Positions 37,164 to 46,567 of a stretch of DNA of 64,000 nt are shown here, piece after piece. The DNA comes from a bacterium (lineage in GTDB: Bacteria; Electryoneota; Electryoneia; Electryoneales; Electryoneaceae): NCBI GenBank assembly GCA_020444425.1, contig JAHLLB010000001.1:352427-416426 (forward strand). The letters are read 5' to 3'. The notes below the pieces were generated by a model. That model worked only from the letters and a program-made list of their open reading frames with translations. It searched no databases and had not been told where the DNA came from. The position numbers and the translations under genes are program-made. Each line of letters begins with the position of its first letter. The stretch's first letter is position 1.

Positions 37164-39905
37164 ATGAGGAGTTATCTAACAATCGTATTGATGATCGTCC
37201 TTCTGGTAGGAGGATCATCTGTCAGTTTGGGTGCAGGTCTGCACTTTGATGGTTTTGACAAGTTTGTTTCCATCCCCTCCTACCCGAATCTCCAGCTGGA
37301 AAATGATGATTTTGCCTGGGTTCTGTTCATCCGCACCGATGGTTTGGGAGGGACTCCGGGCGAAGATTTCATGATTATGGGAAATCGTGAAGACAATGTA
37401 TATCACGGTGGCAACTTCATGAGACTGCATATTCAGAGGGATACTGGTATTCTGTACGTACGCTGGGGTGGCGACACACCATACATATATCTGTACGGCA
37501 ACACGAATCTCCTGGATAGTGAATGGCATCAGGTAGCGCTCACGAGGTCAGGCAACACACTTTCCATTTATGTGGATGGAGTGTTGGATGCTGAGCAGAC
37601 ATTCACCAGTATTCCTGTCATTCCATCGATTTACGGACATCGCCTCGGGGCTGCGATAAATCCAGGAGGTGACGCATTCCGGTATCCATTCGTTGGCAAC
37701 ATGGATGAGGTGTCAATGTGGAGCAGGGCGTTAAGCGCTTCAGAGATTAATGATTATTTCACGAACGCTCCATCTGCGGGTGATACCGGCATTGAAGGAT
37801 ATTGGGCATTTGATGAAGACACGGGTCAGGATGTACTCGATCAGGTGAATGGGAATAATGGTATTCTGGGGCTGACAAATAACGTTGATCCGTATGACCC
37901 GCTGCGTTCTGAAGGCTACAGCTACGGCGGCAGTTCGGTTGGAAGCCTTGTCGCCTATTGGAACTGTGACGAAGGATCTGGAAGCATCCTGCACAACGCG
38001 ACCGGCTCTCACCTGGATGGCACGCTGTTCGACGGTGCCACATGGTCAAACTCCGGTCATGAAAATGGATCGCTCGACATTCCCGGATACACGGCGGGGG
38101 TGATCGTTCCTGATCATCCAGACCTGGATATTACAGACCAGATCGTGCTCGACTTCTGGTTCTATCCACGCACATATGCCGGTGAATGGCCGCGGATCAT
38201 GATCGGCAAGCAGCACGCTGTCAGCGACTGGTGTTATGCGGTGTACTGGGGGGAAGACAACTATTCCGATGGTATCGTGTTCAGCATTGGAAATGGGTCG
38301 GGCGGTGCGTCCATCCACTACCAGGAATCCATTGACCTGAACGTCTGGCATCACCTTGTCGCCAGTTATGATGGCACCGTAATGCAGCTAAACATTGATG
38401 AGCAATTGGTTGGCACTACGGCAACTTCTGAGGCGATTGGAACGTCCGATTACGATCTCCGGATCGGTTCTCACTTTTCACCACCGAACCGATCATTTGA
38501 TGGTCTGCTGGACGAGATTAAGATTTACGATGCAATTGACGCGTATCCCGTGTATGAGGTAGACGATTACACGGAGGCCTTGTGGCGATTCAACGAAGCG
38601 GTTGGTACCTACACGGCTTATGACGCCACCACAAACAATCACACGATGGCGTTGACTGCCGGCGCGGAATTTACTGGCACGTCGGCTTTCAACGGATCCG
38701 TTGATTGCACCGGCCCGTCGGCTGTCGCCACGAACTTCGATGAGATCGGCAACAGTTGGGACGCGTTATCGATCGATGTCCACTTCATGGCAACCGTCAT
38801 TGGCGATGACAACACTCACCCGTTGGTCACCCGTTACCGCTGGCACAATGCCGGCGATCCCTCTTATCTGTTCTGGGTGATGCCGGATGGTTCTTTGTTC
38901 GGCAAGGTGTACATGAACGAACCAGGCGGAGTGTCGGTCTGGGGTGAAACAGCAGCTGGTGTGATCCAGACCGATCAGTGGTACGACGTACAGATGACGT
39001 GGTCTTCGGATAACACGCTGAAGATATTCGTCGATGGCGAGTTGCTCGGCGAAAGCACCATGACGAATACCGGCTTCGTGCGTCCAGGCGATGATCCGCT
39101 GGAAGTTGGGGCCGTGTATTACACCGGTTATCCGCCGGAGTTCTTCACCGGCTACATCGACGAGGTCCGCATCTCGGATATCGACCGTTCCGGTCAGCAA
39201 CCACCCGACGGTCCTATCACTCTTACGCTCACACCGAATGGTGACACAACCATTCCCCCGGGCGGCGGTACGTTGACATATACAGTCCATCTGGTCAGCA
39301 CATTGCCAGACCAGTTCAACAATGTGTATTACTGGACCAACCTGATTTTACCGGACGGCAGCGAGTACCCCCAGGGCGGATGGCTGATGTCGCAGCATGT
39401 GATCCTTCGGCCGTTCATGGATGTCACGCAGACGGGGTTTACCCAGAACATTCCTGTCTTTGCCGACCCGGGAGAGTATGAGTTCCAGTCACACTTCGGC
39501 TATCTGAGCGGGATGTATGTCAGCGACTCGTTCATGTTCACGAAGTTGGATGGCATTTCGGCCGGAAACGAGGTAATCGACTGGAATGCAAGCGGAAATC
39601 TTGGGTTGGATGATCCCGACCTGAATGACCCTTTGCCGGTCGAATGGGAGGTCGCTGCTGCAACCCCGAACCCTTTCAACCCGTCAACGACAATTCGTGT
39701 CGCATTGCCGGAAGCGGCTGAGCTGACGGTCACGGTGACCAACATCCTCGGGCAGCGTGTGGCGCTTCTCACGGATGGATTGCAGGAGGCCGGCGAACAC
39801 GCGCTTGTGTTTGATGCACAGGGATTGGCCAGCGGCCTGTACTTCATCCACGCGCATGTCCCGGGAGAGTTGAACCAGGTGCAGAAGGTGATGCTGGTCA
39901 GGTGA
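37164..39905 (+). CDS. Secreted protein with three LamG-like domains, shared module and sorting domain
   Basis: 913 residues; signal peptide ends SLGAG. Three concanavalin/LamG-type jelly-roll domains are visible at about residues 25-200, 265-450 and 470-680, each ending with a W-H-x-[LV]-A / DGxLxG or FxGxxDEVRIxD signature (WHQVALTRSGNTLSIYVDG, WHHLVASYDGTVMQLNID, WYDVQMTWSSDNTLKIFVDG). These domains bind glycans or proteins. The shared module spans bases ~39214-39546 (TIPPGGGTLTYTVHL, YYWTNLILPDGSEY, DSFMFTKLDG). The sorting domain runs TPNPFNPSTTI to KVMLVR. Probable surface glycan-binding protein in a tandem family cluster. Confidence 0.9.
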   Translation: MRSYLTIVLMIVLLVGGSSVSLGAGLHFDGFDKFVSIPSYPNLQLENDDFAWVLFIRTDGLGGTPGEDFMIMGNREDNVYHGGNFMRLHIQRDTGILYVRWGGDTPYIYLYGNTNLLDSEWHQVALTRSGNTLSIYVDGVLDAEQTFTSIPVIPSIYGHRLGAAINPGGDAFRYPFVGNMDEVSMWSRALSASEINDYFTNAPSAGDTGIEGYWAFDEDTGQDVLDQVNGNNGILGLTNNVDPYDPLRSEGYSYGGSSVGSLVAYWNCDEGSGSILHNATGSHLDGTLFDGATWSNSGHENGSLDIPGYTAGVIVPDHPDLDITDQIVLDFWFYPRTYAGEWPRIMIGKQHAVSDWCYAVYWGEDNYSDGIVFSIGNGSGGASIHYQESIDLNVWHHLVASYDGTVMQLNIDEQLVGTTATSEAIGTSDYDLRIGSHFSPPNRSFDGLLDEIKIYDAIDAYPVYEVDDYTEALWRFNEAVGTYTAYDATTNNHTMALTAGAEFTGTSAFNGSVDCTGPSAVATNFDEIGNSWDALSIDVHFMATVIGDDNTHPLVTRYRWHNAGDPSYLFWVMPDGSLFGKVYMNEPGGVSVWGETAAGVIQTDQWYDVQMTWSSDNTLKIFVDGELLGESTMTNTGFVRPGDDPLEVGAVYYTGYPPEFFTGYIDEVRISDIDRSGQQPPDGPITLTLTPNGDTTIPPGGGTLTYTVHLVSTLPDQFNNVYYWTNLILPDGSEYPQGGWLMSQHVILRPFMDVTQTGFTQNIPVFADPGEYEFQSHFGYLSGMYVSDSFMFTKLDGISAGNEVIDWNASGNLGLDDPDLNDPLPVEWEVAAATPNPFNPSTTIRVALPEAAELTVTVTNILGQRVALLTDGLQEAGEHALVFDAQGLASGLYFIHAHVPGELNQVQKVMLVR

Positions 39906-39984
39906 TCGGTGGCCGCTGGTTGACAGATAACAGGTTGACCGATGCGAAGGATTGCACGGTGTCAGCCGATTGACTCGATTGAAT

Positions 39985-40016
39985 CCGGGGACACTTTGGG
40001 GACAAAGTGTCCCCGG
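39985..40016. terminator. Perfect 13-bp hairpin downstream of the LamG gene
   Basis: ccggggacacttt / aaagtgtccccgg with a ggggac loop. There is no clean T-tract (tctcgctctt follows), so it could be a weak terminator or a mobile repeat. Confidence 0.5.
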
Positions 40017-40029
40017 TCTCGCTCTTACT

Positions 40030-40136
40030 TCACCACCTTCAGATCACCGCCCTCAGATCACCGCCCTCAGATCATCACCCTCAGATCACCGCCCTCAGAT
40101 CACCACGCTCATAATACCACCCTCAGATCACCGCAG
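40030..40136. repeat. 14-bp (2 x 7) tandem array (ccctcagatcaccg)
   Basis: Six to seven units of ccctcagatcaccg with local variants, with partial units. A second short 7-bp run (ctcacca, ctcagca) follows at about 40175-40207. The rest of 39906-40438 shows no supported gene. Confidence 0.85.
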
Positions 40137-40438
40137 TCTTTGACCACTCCTCGTACTCGAACAGCAACCCGGAGCTCACCACACACAACTCAGCACTCAC
40201 CACTTTTTCCCACCTCTCCCGCTCTCAACTTTTTCGTAATTCAGGCGGCGATTTCCTTGTCCTGCCGGGCTTGGCTCTGCATTTTCCAAGTCCGGAGGGG
40301 GTGGCCCGGCTTGCGTCGCGAGTCGGGTGTCCTGGCAAACCGCAACCAGTCTGCGGACGCAACAACACTCACCCGGTCTCATCTACGAATCCTGAATGTT
40401 TGCATACATCACCGAACCAGGAGTGAAAGGAGACCGTC

Positions 40439-43414
40439 ATGCAGCGAATTCCAGTGATACTCACATTATGCCTGTTGCTTGCCCTGCCGGCATTTGCAGT
40501 GGAAGTGAGCCAGAATGGCGAAGCACCGCAACCGGAGTGGCAGTCGATGCCGGTCGGGACGACGTACGACGGTCTCATCCAGCAGTATCCGTTCCTGGAT
40601 GTCGAACAGACCGATCTCGATCCGGGTGTCAGTCCGGAAGGTGACTACCTCGGTGCGGTGGCCTTCACCCGTGATGGCACGCGGATGTTCCTCTCCAGCC
40701 GGATGACGGACAACATCGACGTCTTCGACGCCGCGACCTACGACCACCTCGCGACGATCGATGTCGGCACGCAGCCGTGCTACATGGACTGCAGCGACGA
40801 CTATCTGGTCGTATCGTGTTCGTTCTCGGATGAAGTCTACGTCATCGATCTCGACGGCTACTCCACCGCCGGTGTGTTCGCGACCCAGGAACAGCCGTGG
40901 GTGGTGCATGTCAACGACGCAGGTACCTATGCCTATGTCGGCTGCGACATCGATAACTACCTCGAAGTCATCAATTTGAACACGCTGACACACGAACACA
41001 CGTGGCCGAACTTCCCGATCTGGTTGTCGTCGTTTGCCTTCAATTCGGAGTCCGGCCGTTCGATGGTCAAGTTCACCGACTTCCTCGTGGTGCCGTTCAC
41101 CGACCTGCTGATGGTTGCCGACGGTGATGACAACATCTTCTTCTTCAACGGTCAGACCGGGAACGTGGACTTCACGATCAGCGGTGTCGGGGATGTGCGT
41201 GCGCTGGACATCGCAGGCGACCTCAACGGCGCCGTGGCGTTGACCAATGCAAACCCGGCAGTAGTACACCAGATCACGCTCAACACCTACCACATCGTGC
41301 AGTCGTACACGATTACCGGTGAATCACCGAGTTTCTACGGCCTCGGCTGCAACCAGGACGCGACAAAGGCCTACCTCGGCCTCAGCGGCAACGTCAGCTG
41401 CCTCGTCGACTTCGAGGACAACGAACACGTCATTTTCAGCGACACGTACACCGCCTTCTGGGTCGGGACGTCGTACGATCATCAGTATGCGGTGAGTGGG
41501 CAGTACCGTTTCAGCCTCATCGACTTCGACACCGAATCCATCGTCGGCTCGTACTGGGGTTACAGCCAGTGGCTGGGCGCGGTTTCGTCGAACTCGTACC
41601 TCGCGATTGGCATGGACCCGATGACGCATGAAGGCCTGTACGCTTACGACTTCAGTACGCCGAACTCGATCCAGTTCGACAACAGCATGGTCGCCGGCAG
41701 CGCTCCGGAAGGGGACGCGCCCCGCCGTGCGGCAATCACCCTGGACGGCAACAAGGCAGTCGTCTGCAACGTCATCTCCGACAACATCTCGATCATGAAC
41801 CTGAACACCGGCGCCGTGGAAGCGATTTTACCGATCGGCGACCGTGTCCAGGATGTCGCGATCACGCATGACGGCGAAACGGCGGTCGTCTGCGGGATGA
41901 ACACGAACTCGGTGTTCATCGTCGACCTGACCACGAATACGATTGTCGCGGAGGTGCCGACGGGCACCCGTCCCGGGACCGTCGCGATTCATCCGGATGA
42001 CACCTACGCCTATGTCGGGAACATCTCGAGCAACACGGTGTCTCAGATCTTTCTCAGCGGTGCCAGCAGCTTCGAAGTTGCAGAAGCAGGTTGCGGCGTG
42101 ATCGGTGTGGTCTGGGCAGCGTATGGTGTGTCCAGCGATATCAAGGTCAGCCCGGACGGAAATGAGGTGCTGGTCGCGGCGTCGTTTGACGATCTCGTGT
42201 ACGTCTTTGACGCCGGCAACCTGGACCTGCTGACCACCATCCCGACCGGCGACTTCCCGTTGCAGATCGCGTTTGATGGGACAGGCAACCGTGCCATCGT
42301 CACCAACTACTTCAGCGACAACTACACGGTGATGGACATCGACGGTGCCAGCTCCTCCCTGTTCGCGACGGTTGCGGCTGGTGACGCGCCGCTGCGTGTC
42401 GGCTACAACGCCGCGACTGATCAGTTCGGGATCGGCAACTACACCGGCAAGACGGTCTCGATGGTGGATGCGGTGACGGGTGGCGTGGTCAACACCATCA
42501 GCTACTCGACCTACGGATCGTTGATGGCCGTTGACTTCACCGGCAACGGCGACATGGTGGTGCTGACCGGCGGCACGACCGACGAGTCCGGCCACCTGCA
42601 TCACGCCGATGGCACCAGCACGCTGCCCGCTCCTCCTTCCTACTTCGCAATCAACAAGGCGGAAGAGCAGGTGCTGGTCTGCATGCCCGGCCCGGACTAT
42701 GTCAGCCTGTTCGAGTTCGCGCAGCCGCTGGTTTCGCTCGACCTGATGCCGCAGAACTCGCCGATTGTGATTCCGGCTGGTGGCGGCACCTTCCACTACG
42801 ACGCCCAGATTACCAGCAACCTGCCACAGATGGTGCAGGCGCAGGGCTGGACCCGTGTCACCCTGCCGAACGGCCAGACGGTCGGCCCGGTGATGTTGAC
42901 CAACTTCAACCTGCCGCCGGGAACATTCACCATCACCGACCTGTTCCAGGACGTTCCGGCTGGTGCTCCGGCAGGCGAATACACGTTCCACGCGTTCATC
43001 GGCCGTTACAATCAGGGTCTCATCGGCGCGACGGACTCGTTCACGTTCACCAAGTCAGGTACGGTTGCGGGTGGCAACGTCGACGACTGGACTGGATCTG
43101 GCCTCAGCTTGACGGCGATGGGTGCGCCGGAAGCCGAAGCGTTGCCGACGGATTACGCGCTGGAAACGGTGTATCCGAATCCGTTCAACCCGACGGCGAA
43201 CGTGCGTGTCAACTTGCCGGAACGTGCGGATCTGACGGTGCGGGTGTACAACCTGACGGGCCAGCTGGTCACCGAACTGGTGCACGGACAGGTTGCCGCA
43301 GGTGCGCACGACTTCGTGTTTGACGGATCAGCGCTGGCGAGCGGGGTATATTTTGTCAAGGCGAGCGTGCCGGGACATCTTGACGCGGCGCAGAAAGTGA
43401 TGTTGCTGAAGTAG
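40439..43414 (+). CDS. Secreted YVTN-type beta-propeller protein with shared module and sorting domain
   Basis: 991 residues; ATG at 40439 after AAGGAG. A signal peptide ends LPAFA. Residues ~65-760 are YVTN/NHL-like propeller repeats (AITHDGETAVVCGMNTNSVFIVDLTTN-type units; AVAFTRDGTRMFLSSR; VSPDGNEVLVAASF), probably two propellers. The shared module is at bases ~42730-43056 (IVIPAGGGTFHYDAQI, GWTRVTLPNGQTVGPV, DSFTFTKSG). The sorting domain is YPNPFNPTANV to KVMLLK. A terminator follows at once. Likely a surface-exposed binding scaffold; no enzyme motif seen. Confidence 0.9.
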   Translation: MQRIPVILTLCLLLALPAFAVEVSQNGEAPQPEWQSMPVGTTYDGLIQQYPFLDVEQTDLDPGVSPEGDYLGAVAFTRDGTRMFLSSRMTDNIDVFDAATYDHLATIDVGTQPCYMDCSDDYLVVSCSFSDEVYVIDLDGYSTAGVFATQEQPWVVHVNDAGTYAYVGCDIDNYLEVINLNTLTHEHTWPNFPIWLSSFAFNSESGRSMVKFTDFLVVPFTDLLMVADGDDNIFFFNGQTGNVDFTISGVGDVRALDIAGDLNGAVALTNANPAVVHQITLNTYHIVQSYTITGESPSFYGLGCNQDATKAYLGLSGNVSCLVDFEDNEHVIFSDTYTAFWVGTSYDHQYAVSGQYRFSLIDFDTESIVGSYWGYSQWLGAVSSNSYLAIGMDPMTHEGLYAYDFSTPNSIQFDNSMVAGSAPEGDAPRRAAITLDGNKAVVCNVISDNISIMNLNTGAVEAILPIGDRVQDVAITHDGETAVVCGMNTNSVFIVDLTTNTIVAEVPTGTRPGTVAIHPDDTYAYVGNISSNTVSQIFLSGASSFEVAEAGCGVIGVVWAAYGVSSDIKVSPDGNEVLVAASFDDLVYVFDAGNLDLLTTIPTGDFPLQIAFDGTGNRAIVTNYFSDNYTVMDIDGASSSLFATVAAGDAPLRVGYNAATDQFGIGNYTGKTVSMVDAVTGGVVNTISYSTYGSLMAVDFTGNGDMVVLTGGTTDESGHLHHADGTSTLPAPPSYFAINKAEEQVLVCMPGPDYVSLFEFAQPLVSLDLMPQNSPIVIPAGGGTFHYDAQITSNLPQMVQAQGWTRVTLPNGQTVGPVMLTNFNLPPGTFTITDLFQDVPAGAPAGEYTFHAFIGRYNQGLIGATDSFTFTKSGTVAGGNVDDWTGSGLSLTAMGAPEAEALPTDYALETVYPNPFNPTANVRVNLPERADLTVRVYNLTGQLVTELVHGQVAAGAHDFVFDGSALASGVYFVKASVPGHLDAAQKVMLLK

Positions 43415-43435
43415 CGGGATCATCCACCGAGCGAC

Positions 43436-43466
43436 AAACGCGGCTTGGATCAGCAGGCCGCGTTTT
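43436..43466. terminator. Terminator between convergent genes
   Basis: A 9-bp stem (aaacgcggc / gccgcgttt) with TTTTT on the plus strand; the reverse side has only gtttg, so it mainly serves the plus-strand propeller gene and may act in both directions. Confidence 0.8.
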
Positions 43467-43490
43467 TCAGTTCTGTCAATAACGGGAGTA

Positions 43491-44633
43491 TCAGCCGGGA
43501 AGGTGAACTGTCAGCGGTTGACGGATGCCGTGCGTTTTGTCGAACGCCTTGATGCGCTGGATCATCGCCTCAGTGATCTCCTGCCCGTTGCTGGCAACCA
43601 GCAGACTGTTCTCCGTGCGGACATCCCCGGCCAGTACCATCCCCGGTGATAGTGCTTTCAGGGCAACCCGCCGTGGTCCACCAGTTTCACGGCTGGCGGC
43701 GGATTTGTTCAACGCGTTGAGGAACAAACCAAAGAATTGTTTTGGTTTGCTGCGCATATCGGTAATGATATCCTCATGCTGCCGGCCGTGCATCCGGTCG
43801 ATGTCGTAGTAAAAGGCAATCCGCAGCAGCTGCGACCCGGTTTTCTGCTCGTCAACCGATCCCTGCTTGTACTCATCAAACGTGAACGTCACCGGATCGA
43901 ACTGATGACGGATAATCTCGGCGACGGTTTCCATCCGCGGGATATTTCCCAGCAGATTCGCGCCAAGGGACGCATGCGCGATAAACTGACGGATCTCCGT
44001 ATCGCTGAGCTGATCCAGTCCGGTGATGGTTTTCTGCACCAGTTCGGAGGGCAGGGAAACACAGCCGATCTGGGATAGAAGGGCCGCGATATTGAGCTGC
44101 CACTGGTTGCTGACATCGAGGTGAGAGCACATCCCACGGACATAACGGTATATTCGGGCTGATCGGCTGAACGATGCTGGATCGACCATGCCCAGCAGCT
44201 CTGTCAGCACCTGAACACTTGCCTGAAGCGTCTTTTCCAGCAATTCTTTTTCGACACGCTTCAGGTTGAACCGTTCAATCCCATCGGTGACTGCACCGAC
44301 GATCTCATCGCGTTTCGGTGGCTTCTGGATAAATTTGAAGATGTGGCCTTCGTTCACCGCGTCAATCGCGATCTGTCCATCCATCAGTCCTGTACAAAGG
44401 ATACGGATAGTGTCCGGATACAAATCTGCAATTTTCTTCAGCAACTCAACGCCATTCATGCCCTCCATGCGATAATCCGCGATGACAACTGCGGCGTCAT
44501 CGAGATCCTCAAGCATGCGCAGTGCCCGGTCGCCGCTATTTGCCTTTGCGACCTTACACACCGGGCTGATGAGACGAAAGACGATATCCTGGAACCGTTC
44601 GTCGTCATCAACAACCATAACCAGTTTGTTCAT
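43491..44633 (-). CDS. Response regulator with degenerate HD-GYP-type output domain
   Basis: 380 residues. Residues 1-120 are a receiver domain with acidic pair DDDE, phospho-acceptor Asp53 in VVIADYRMEG and Lys104 in FIQKPPKRDE. A coiled linker leads to a helical domain (about 150-300) laid out like RpfG-type HD-GYP phosphodiesterases, but the metal-binding HD dyad is SQ (AALLSQIGCVSLP, residues 187-188) and the GYP motif is missing after the EIIRHQFD segment. Some histidines (FIAHASLGANLL, RHQF) remain. Cyclic-di-GMP hydrolysis is therefore unlikely; it may act as a binding or scaffold output. No kinase is adjacent. Confidence 0.85.
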   Translation of the reverse strand: MNKLVMVVDDDERFQDIVFRLISPVCKVAKANSGDRALRMLEDLDDAAVVIADYRMEGMNGVELLKKIADLYPDTIRILCTGLMDGQIAIDAVNEGHIFKFIQKPPKRDEIVGAVTDGIERFNLKRVEKELLEKTLQASVQVLTELLGMVDPASFSRSARIYRYVRGMCSHLDVSNQWQLNIAALLSQIGCVSLPSELVQKTITGLDQLSDTEIRQFIAHASLGANLLGNIPRMETVAEIIRHQFDPVTFTFDEYKQGSVDEQKTGSQLLRIAFYYDIDRMHGRQHEDIITDMRSKPKQFFGLFLNALNKSAASRETGGPRRVALKALSPGMVLAGDVRTENSLLVASNGQEITEAMIQRIKAFDKTHGIRQPLTVHLPG

Positions 44634-44757
44634 GGTACAGCGACTCCATAGTCGGGGGGATACCTTAGTAGGGAATATAGTGAAAAGCGATAGTAGAACT
44701 AATCAAAATAAAGGAACATCCGGCACCAGAGAGCTAAATAAGCTTTGAATAGAAAAT

Positions 44758-44789
44758 CACTAAATGCCAACAAAGATGACTATTTAGTG
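44758..44789 (-). terminator. Possible terminator overlapping the protease stop
   Basis: cactaaat / atttagtg (8 bp) with a ~16-base loop, followed on the minus strand by attttc; A+T-rich and weak. Confidence 0.4.
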
Positions 44790-46567
44790 TAGGTAGCTTT
44801 ACTAACAACAGAATCGCGGCCGTTCAATTCGGCACGAACGAGGTAGGTTCCGGATGCCAATCCGGTTGCGTCGAAGGGGATGTCGTACGTCGCGGGCGGG
44901 TAATAGACGCTGTCGACCAGAGTTTCGACAGTGCGACCCACTGAGTTGAAGACCTGAACACTGAGGTAGCCACCGTCCACCAGGATCACACGGATCTTGG
45001 TCCACGGATTGAACGGATTCGGGTAGATCACATCCAGGGCGATTCCATTCGGGATGCCCGGATCGTTGGGGAAATCACCGGGTCCGGCTTCGGGTTTGGG
45101 TACGGCATCCACTGCCGCTTTCGCCTGCACCAGTCCCGCTCCGAAATCGTTGTCCTTCCCCGGTACACCGAGATCGAACGCGGTAGTCTGCAGGATCGAA
45201 TCGACCTGCACCGGCAGCAGCCCGAAGTTCTTCGACAGCATCAGCGCGACGGTACCGGCGACATGCGGCTGGGCCATGGACGTATTGTTGAACCCGGCGT
45301 AGGTGGTGTCCGAATTGAACGGCAGGCTGAACCCCTCGATGCCGGGTGCGCAGATGTCCGGTTTGATCAGGCCGCTGCGTCCGTCGCTGAGCGGGTAATC
45401 GTTCCAGGGTGCCACGTCTTCCCACGTCACCGGTCCGGGGCTGGAGACCTCGGTCGGGTGGTTGGACTGGTCGATACCGCCGACGGTGATCAGTCCGCCC
45501 CGGCTGCCGGATTCGACTTCGTCCGGGTTACGCCACGGGGAGGGCACGTCGCCGGGAACTGAAATTGCGTCCGGCGGGGTGCGTTGCGCACGACGATTGC
45601 CTGCGCTCTTGACACAGACAATCCCGGCGGTTTCCAAGATCTCGTAACGTTCACGCCAGATCGGGCGGTCTTCCGGACCAGGCGATCCCCAGCCGAGCGA
45701 CATGCTGATCACATCGGCACCGTGTTCGAGTGCGAAATCCTGCGCCAGCCAGGTGTCGGTGACTACGCCGGTGTAGAGGTCCTTCCTTACCCGCAGGCCC
45801 ATGACGGTCGCGTCCGGGGCGACTCCAGTCGCAATACCGGCTGAACCGTCCCCGGCGACCAGGCCGGCGACCCCTGCCCCATGCCCCGATTCGTCGATCG
45901 GGTCGAGATCCTTGTCCGCGAAGTCGTAGCCGTGCTTGGGATAGTCGGTACCGCCATTCCAGAGGTGATCGTTCAGATCGACATGTGTGTAGTTGATGCC
46001 GGTGTCGATAATCGCGACCAGCACACCCTTGCCCGTGTAACCGGCATTCCAGACCTGTGGTGCCTGGATGTGGTCAATGTGCCACGGGATCTGCACATCT
46101 CCGGCGGTGCGTAATTCGGTGGAGACGCCATCGGTGTCTGACGCTCGCGGCATGACGTGTACGACTTTCAGAATGTCGGGATGTTCCAGCACATCGGTGA
46201 ACGCTGCCGGTTTCGCTTCGACGACGATGCCGTTCGAGATCCGCAACGGCCGCATGGTTTCGACAATGCCGGCGTCAATCTTCTGCTGCAGGGTCTTCCG
46301 AATGCGATACTGGCTGCGTTCCGCGAGGACGTCCAGCTCGTCCCAGACGACTTCGCTGCGCTGGTCACGGGTGAGGTGGCTCACCTTGCGGCGGAGATCG
46401 TCCAGATCAGGCCGTTCCCGCATCAGGATCAACGCGGTGATGGAGGTGTCTGGTGGCAGGGATTGCAGACGTGCGGGCGTGAGCCGTTCGGCATTCGCGA
46501 ACGGAATCAGTCCAGCGAACAGCAGGAAGATCAAGGCAACCGTGAGCAGTCGATGCAGCGAAATCAT
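44780..46567 (-). CDS. Secreted subtilisin-like (S8) protease with sorting domain
   Basis: 595 residues; signal peptide ends FANA. A propeptide region (~30-150) precedes the peptidase domain, with Asp in VAIIDTGINYTH, His in ESGHGAGVAGLVAG, Asn in VKSAGNRRA and Ser in FNNTSMAQPHVAGT. The sorting domain follows directly (YPNPFNPWTKI to SKATYTK), with a shorter ending than the others. It is the last gene of a three-gene overlapping minus-strand operon (UshA-like protein, propeller lipoprotein, protease). It is about 450 residues shorter than the other subtilase at 12-15 kb because that one has a large beta-rich middle region. Confidence 0.92.
   Translation of the reverse strand: MISLHRLLTVALIFLLFAGLIPFANAERLTPARLQSLPPDTSITALILMRERPDLDDLRRKVSHLTRDQRSEVVWDELDVLAERSQYRIRKTLQQKIDAGIVETMRPLRISNGIVVEAKPAAFTDVLEHPDILKVVHVMPRASDTDGVSTELRTAGDVQIPWHIDHIQAPQVWNAGYTGKGVLVAIIDTGINYTHVDLNDHLWNGGTDYPKHGYDFADKDLDPIDESGHGAGVAGLVAGDGSAGIATGVAPDATVMGLRVRKDLYTGVVTDTWLAQDFALEHGADVISMSLGWGSPGPEDRPIWRERYEILETAGIVCVKSAGNRRAQRTPPDAISVPGDVPSPWRNPDEVESGSRGGLITVGGIDQSNHPTEVSSPGPVTWEDVAPWNDYPLSDGRSGLIKPDICAPGIEGFSLPFNSDTTYAGFNNTSMAQPHVAGTVALMLSKNFGLLPVQVDSILQTTAFDLGVPGKDNDFGAGLVQAKAAVDAVPKPEAGPGDFPNDPGIPNGIALDVIYPNPFNPWTKIRVILVDGGYLSVQVFNSVGRTVETLVDSVYYPPATYDIPFDATGLASGTYLVRAELNGRDSVVSKATYTK

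Noticed and set aside
40030..40136. Possible CRISPR or phage attachment array
   Set aside because: Contiguous 14-base units without spacers; a tandem minisatellite fits better.
39942..40457. 171-codon frame spanning the repeat array
   Set aside because: Built from tandem-repeat translation (Thr/Pro/Ser runs) and overlaps the start of the YVTN protein.
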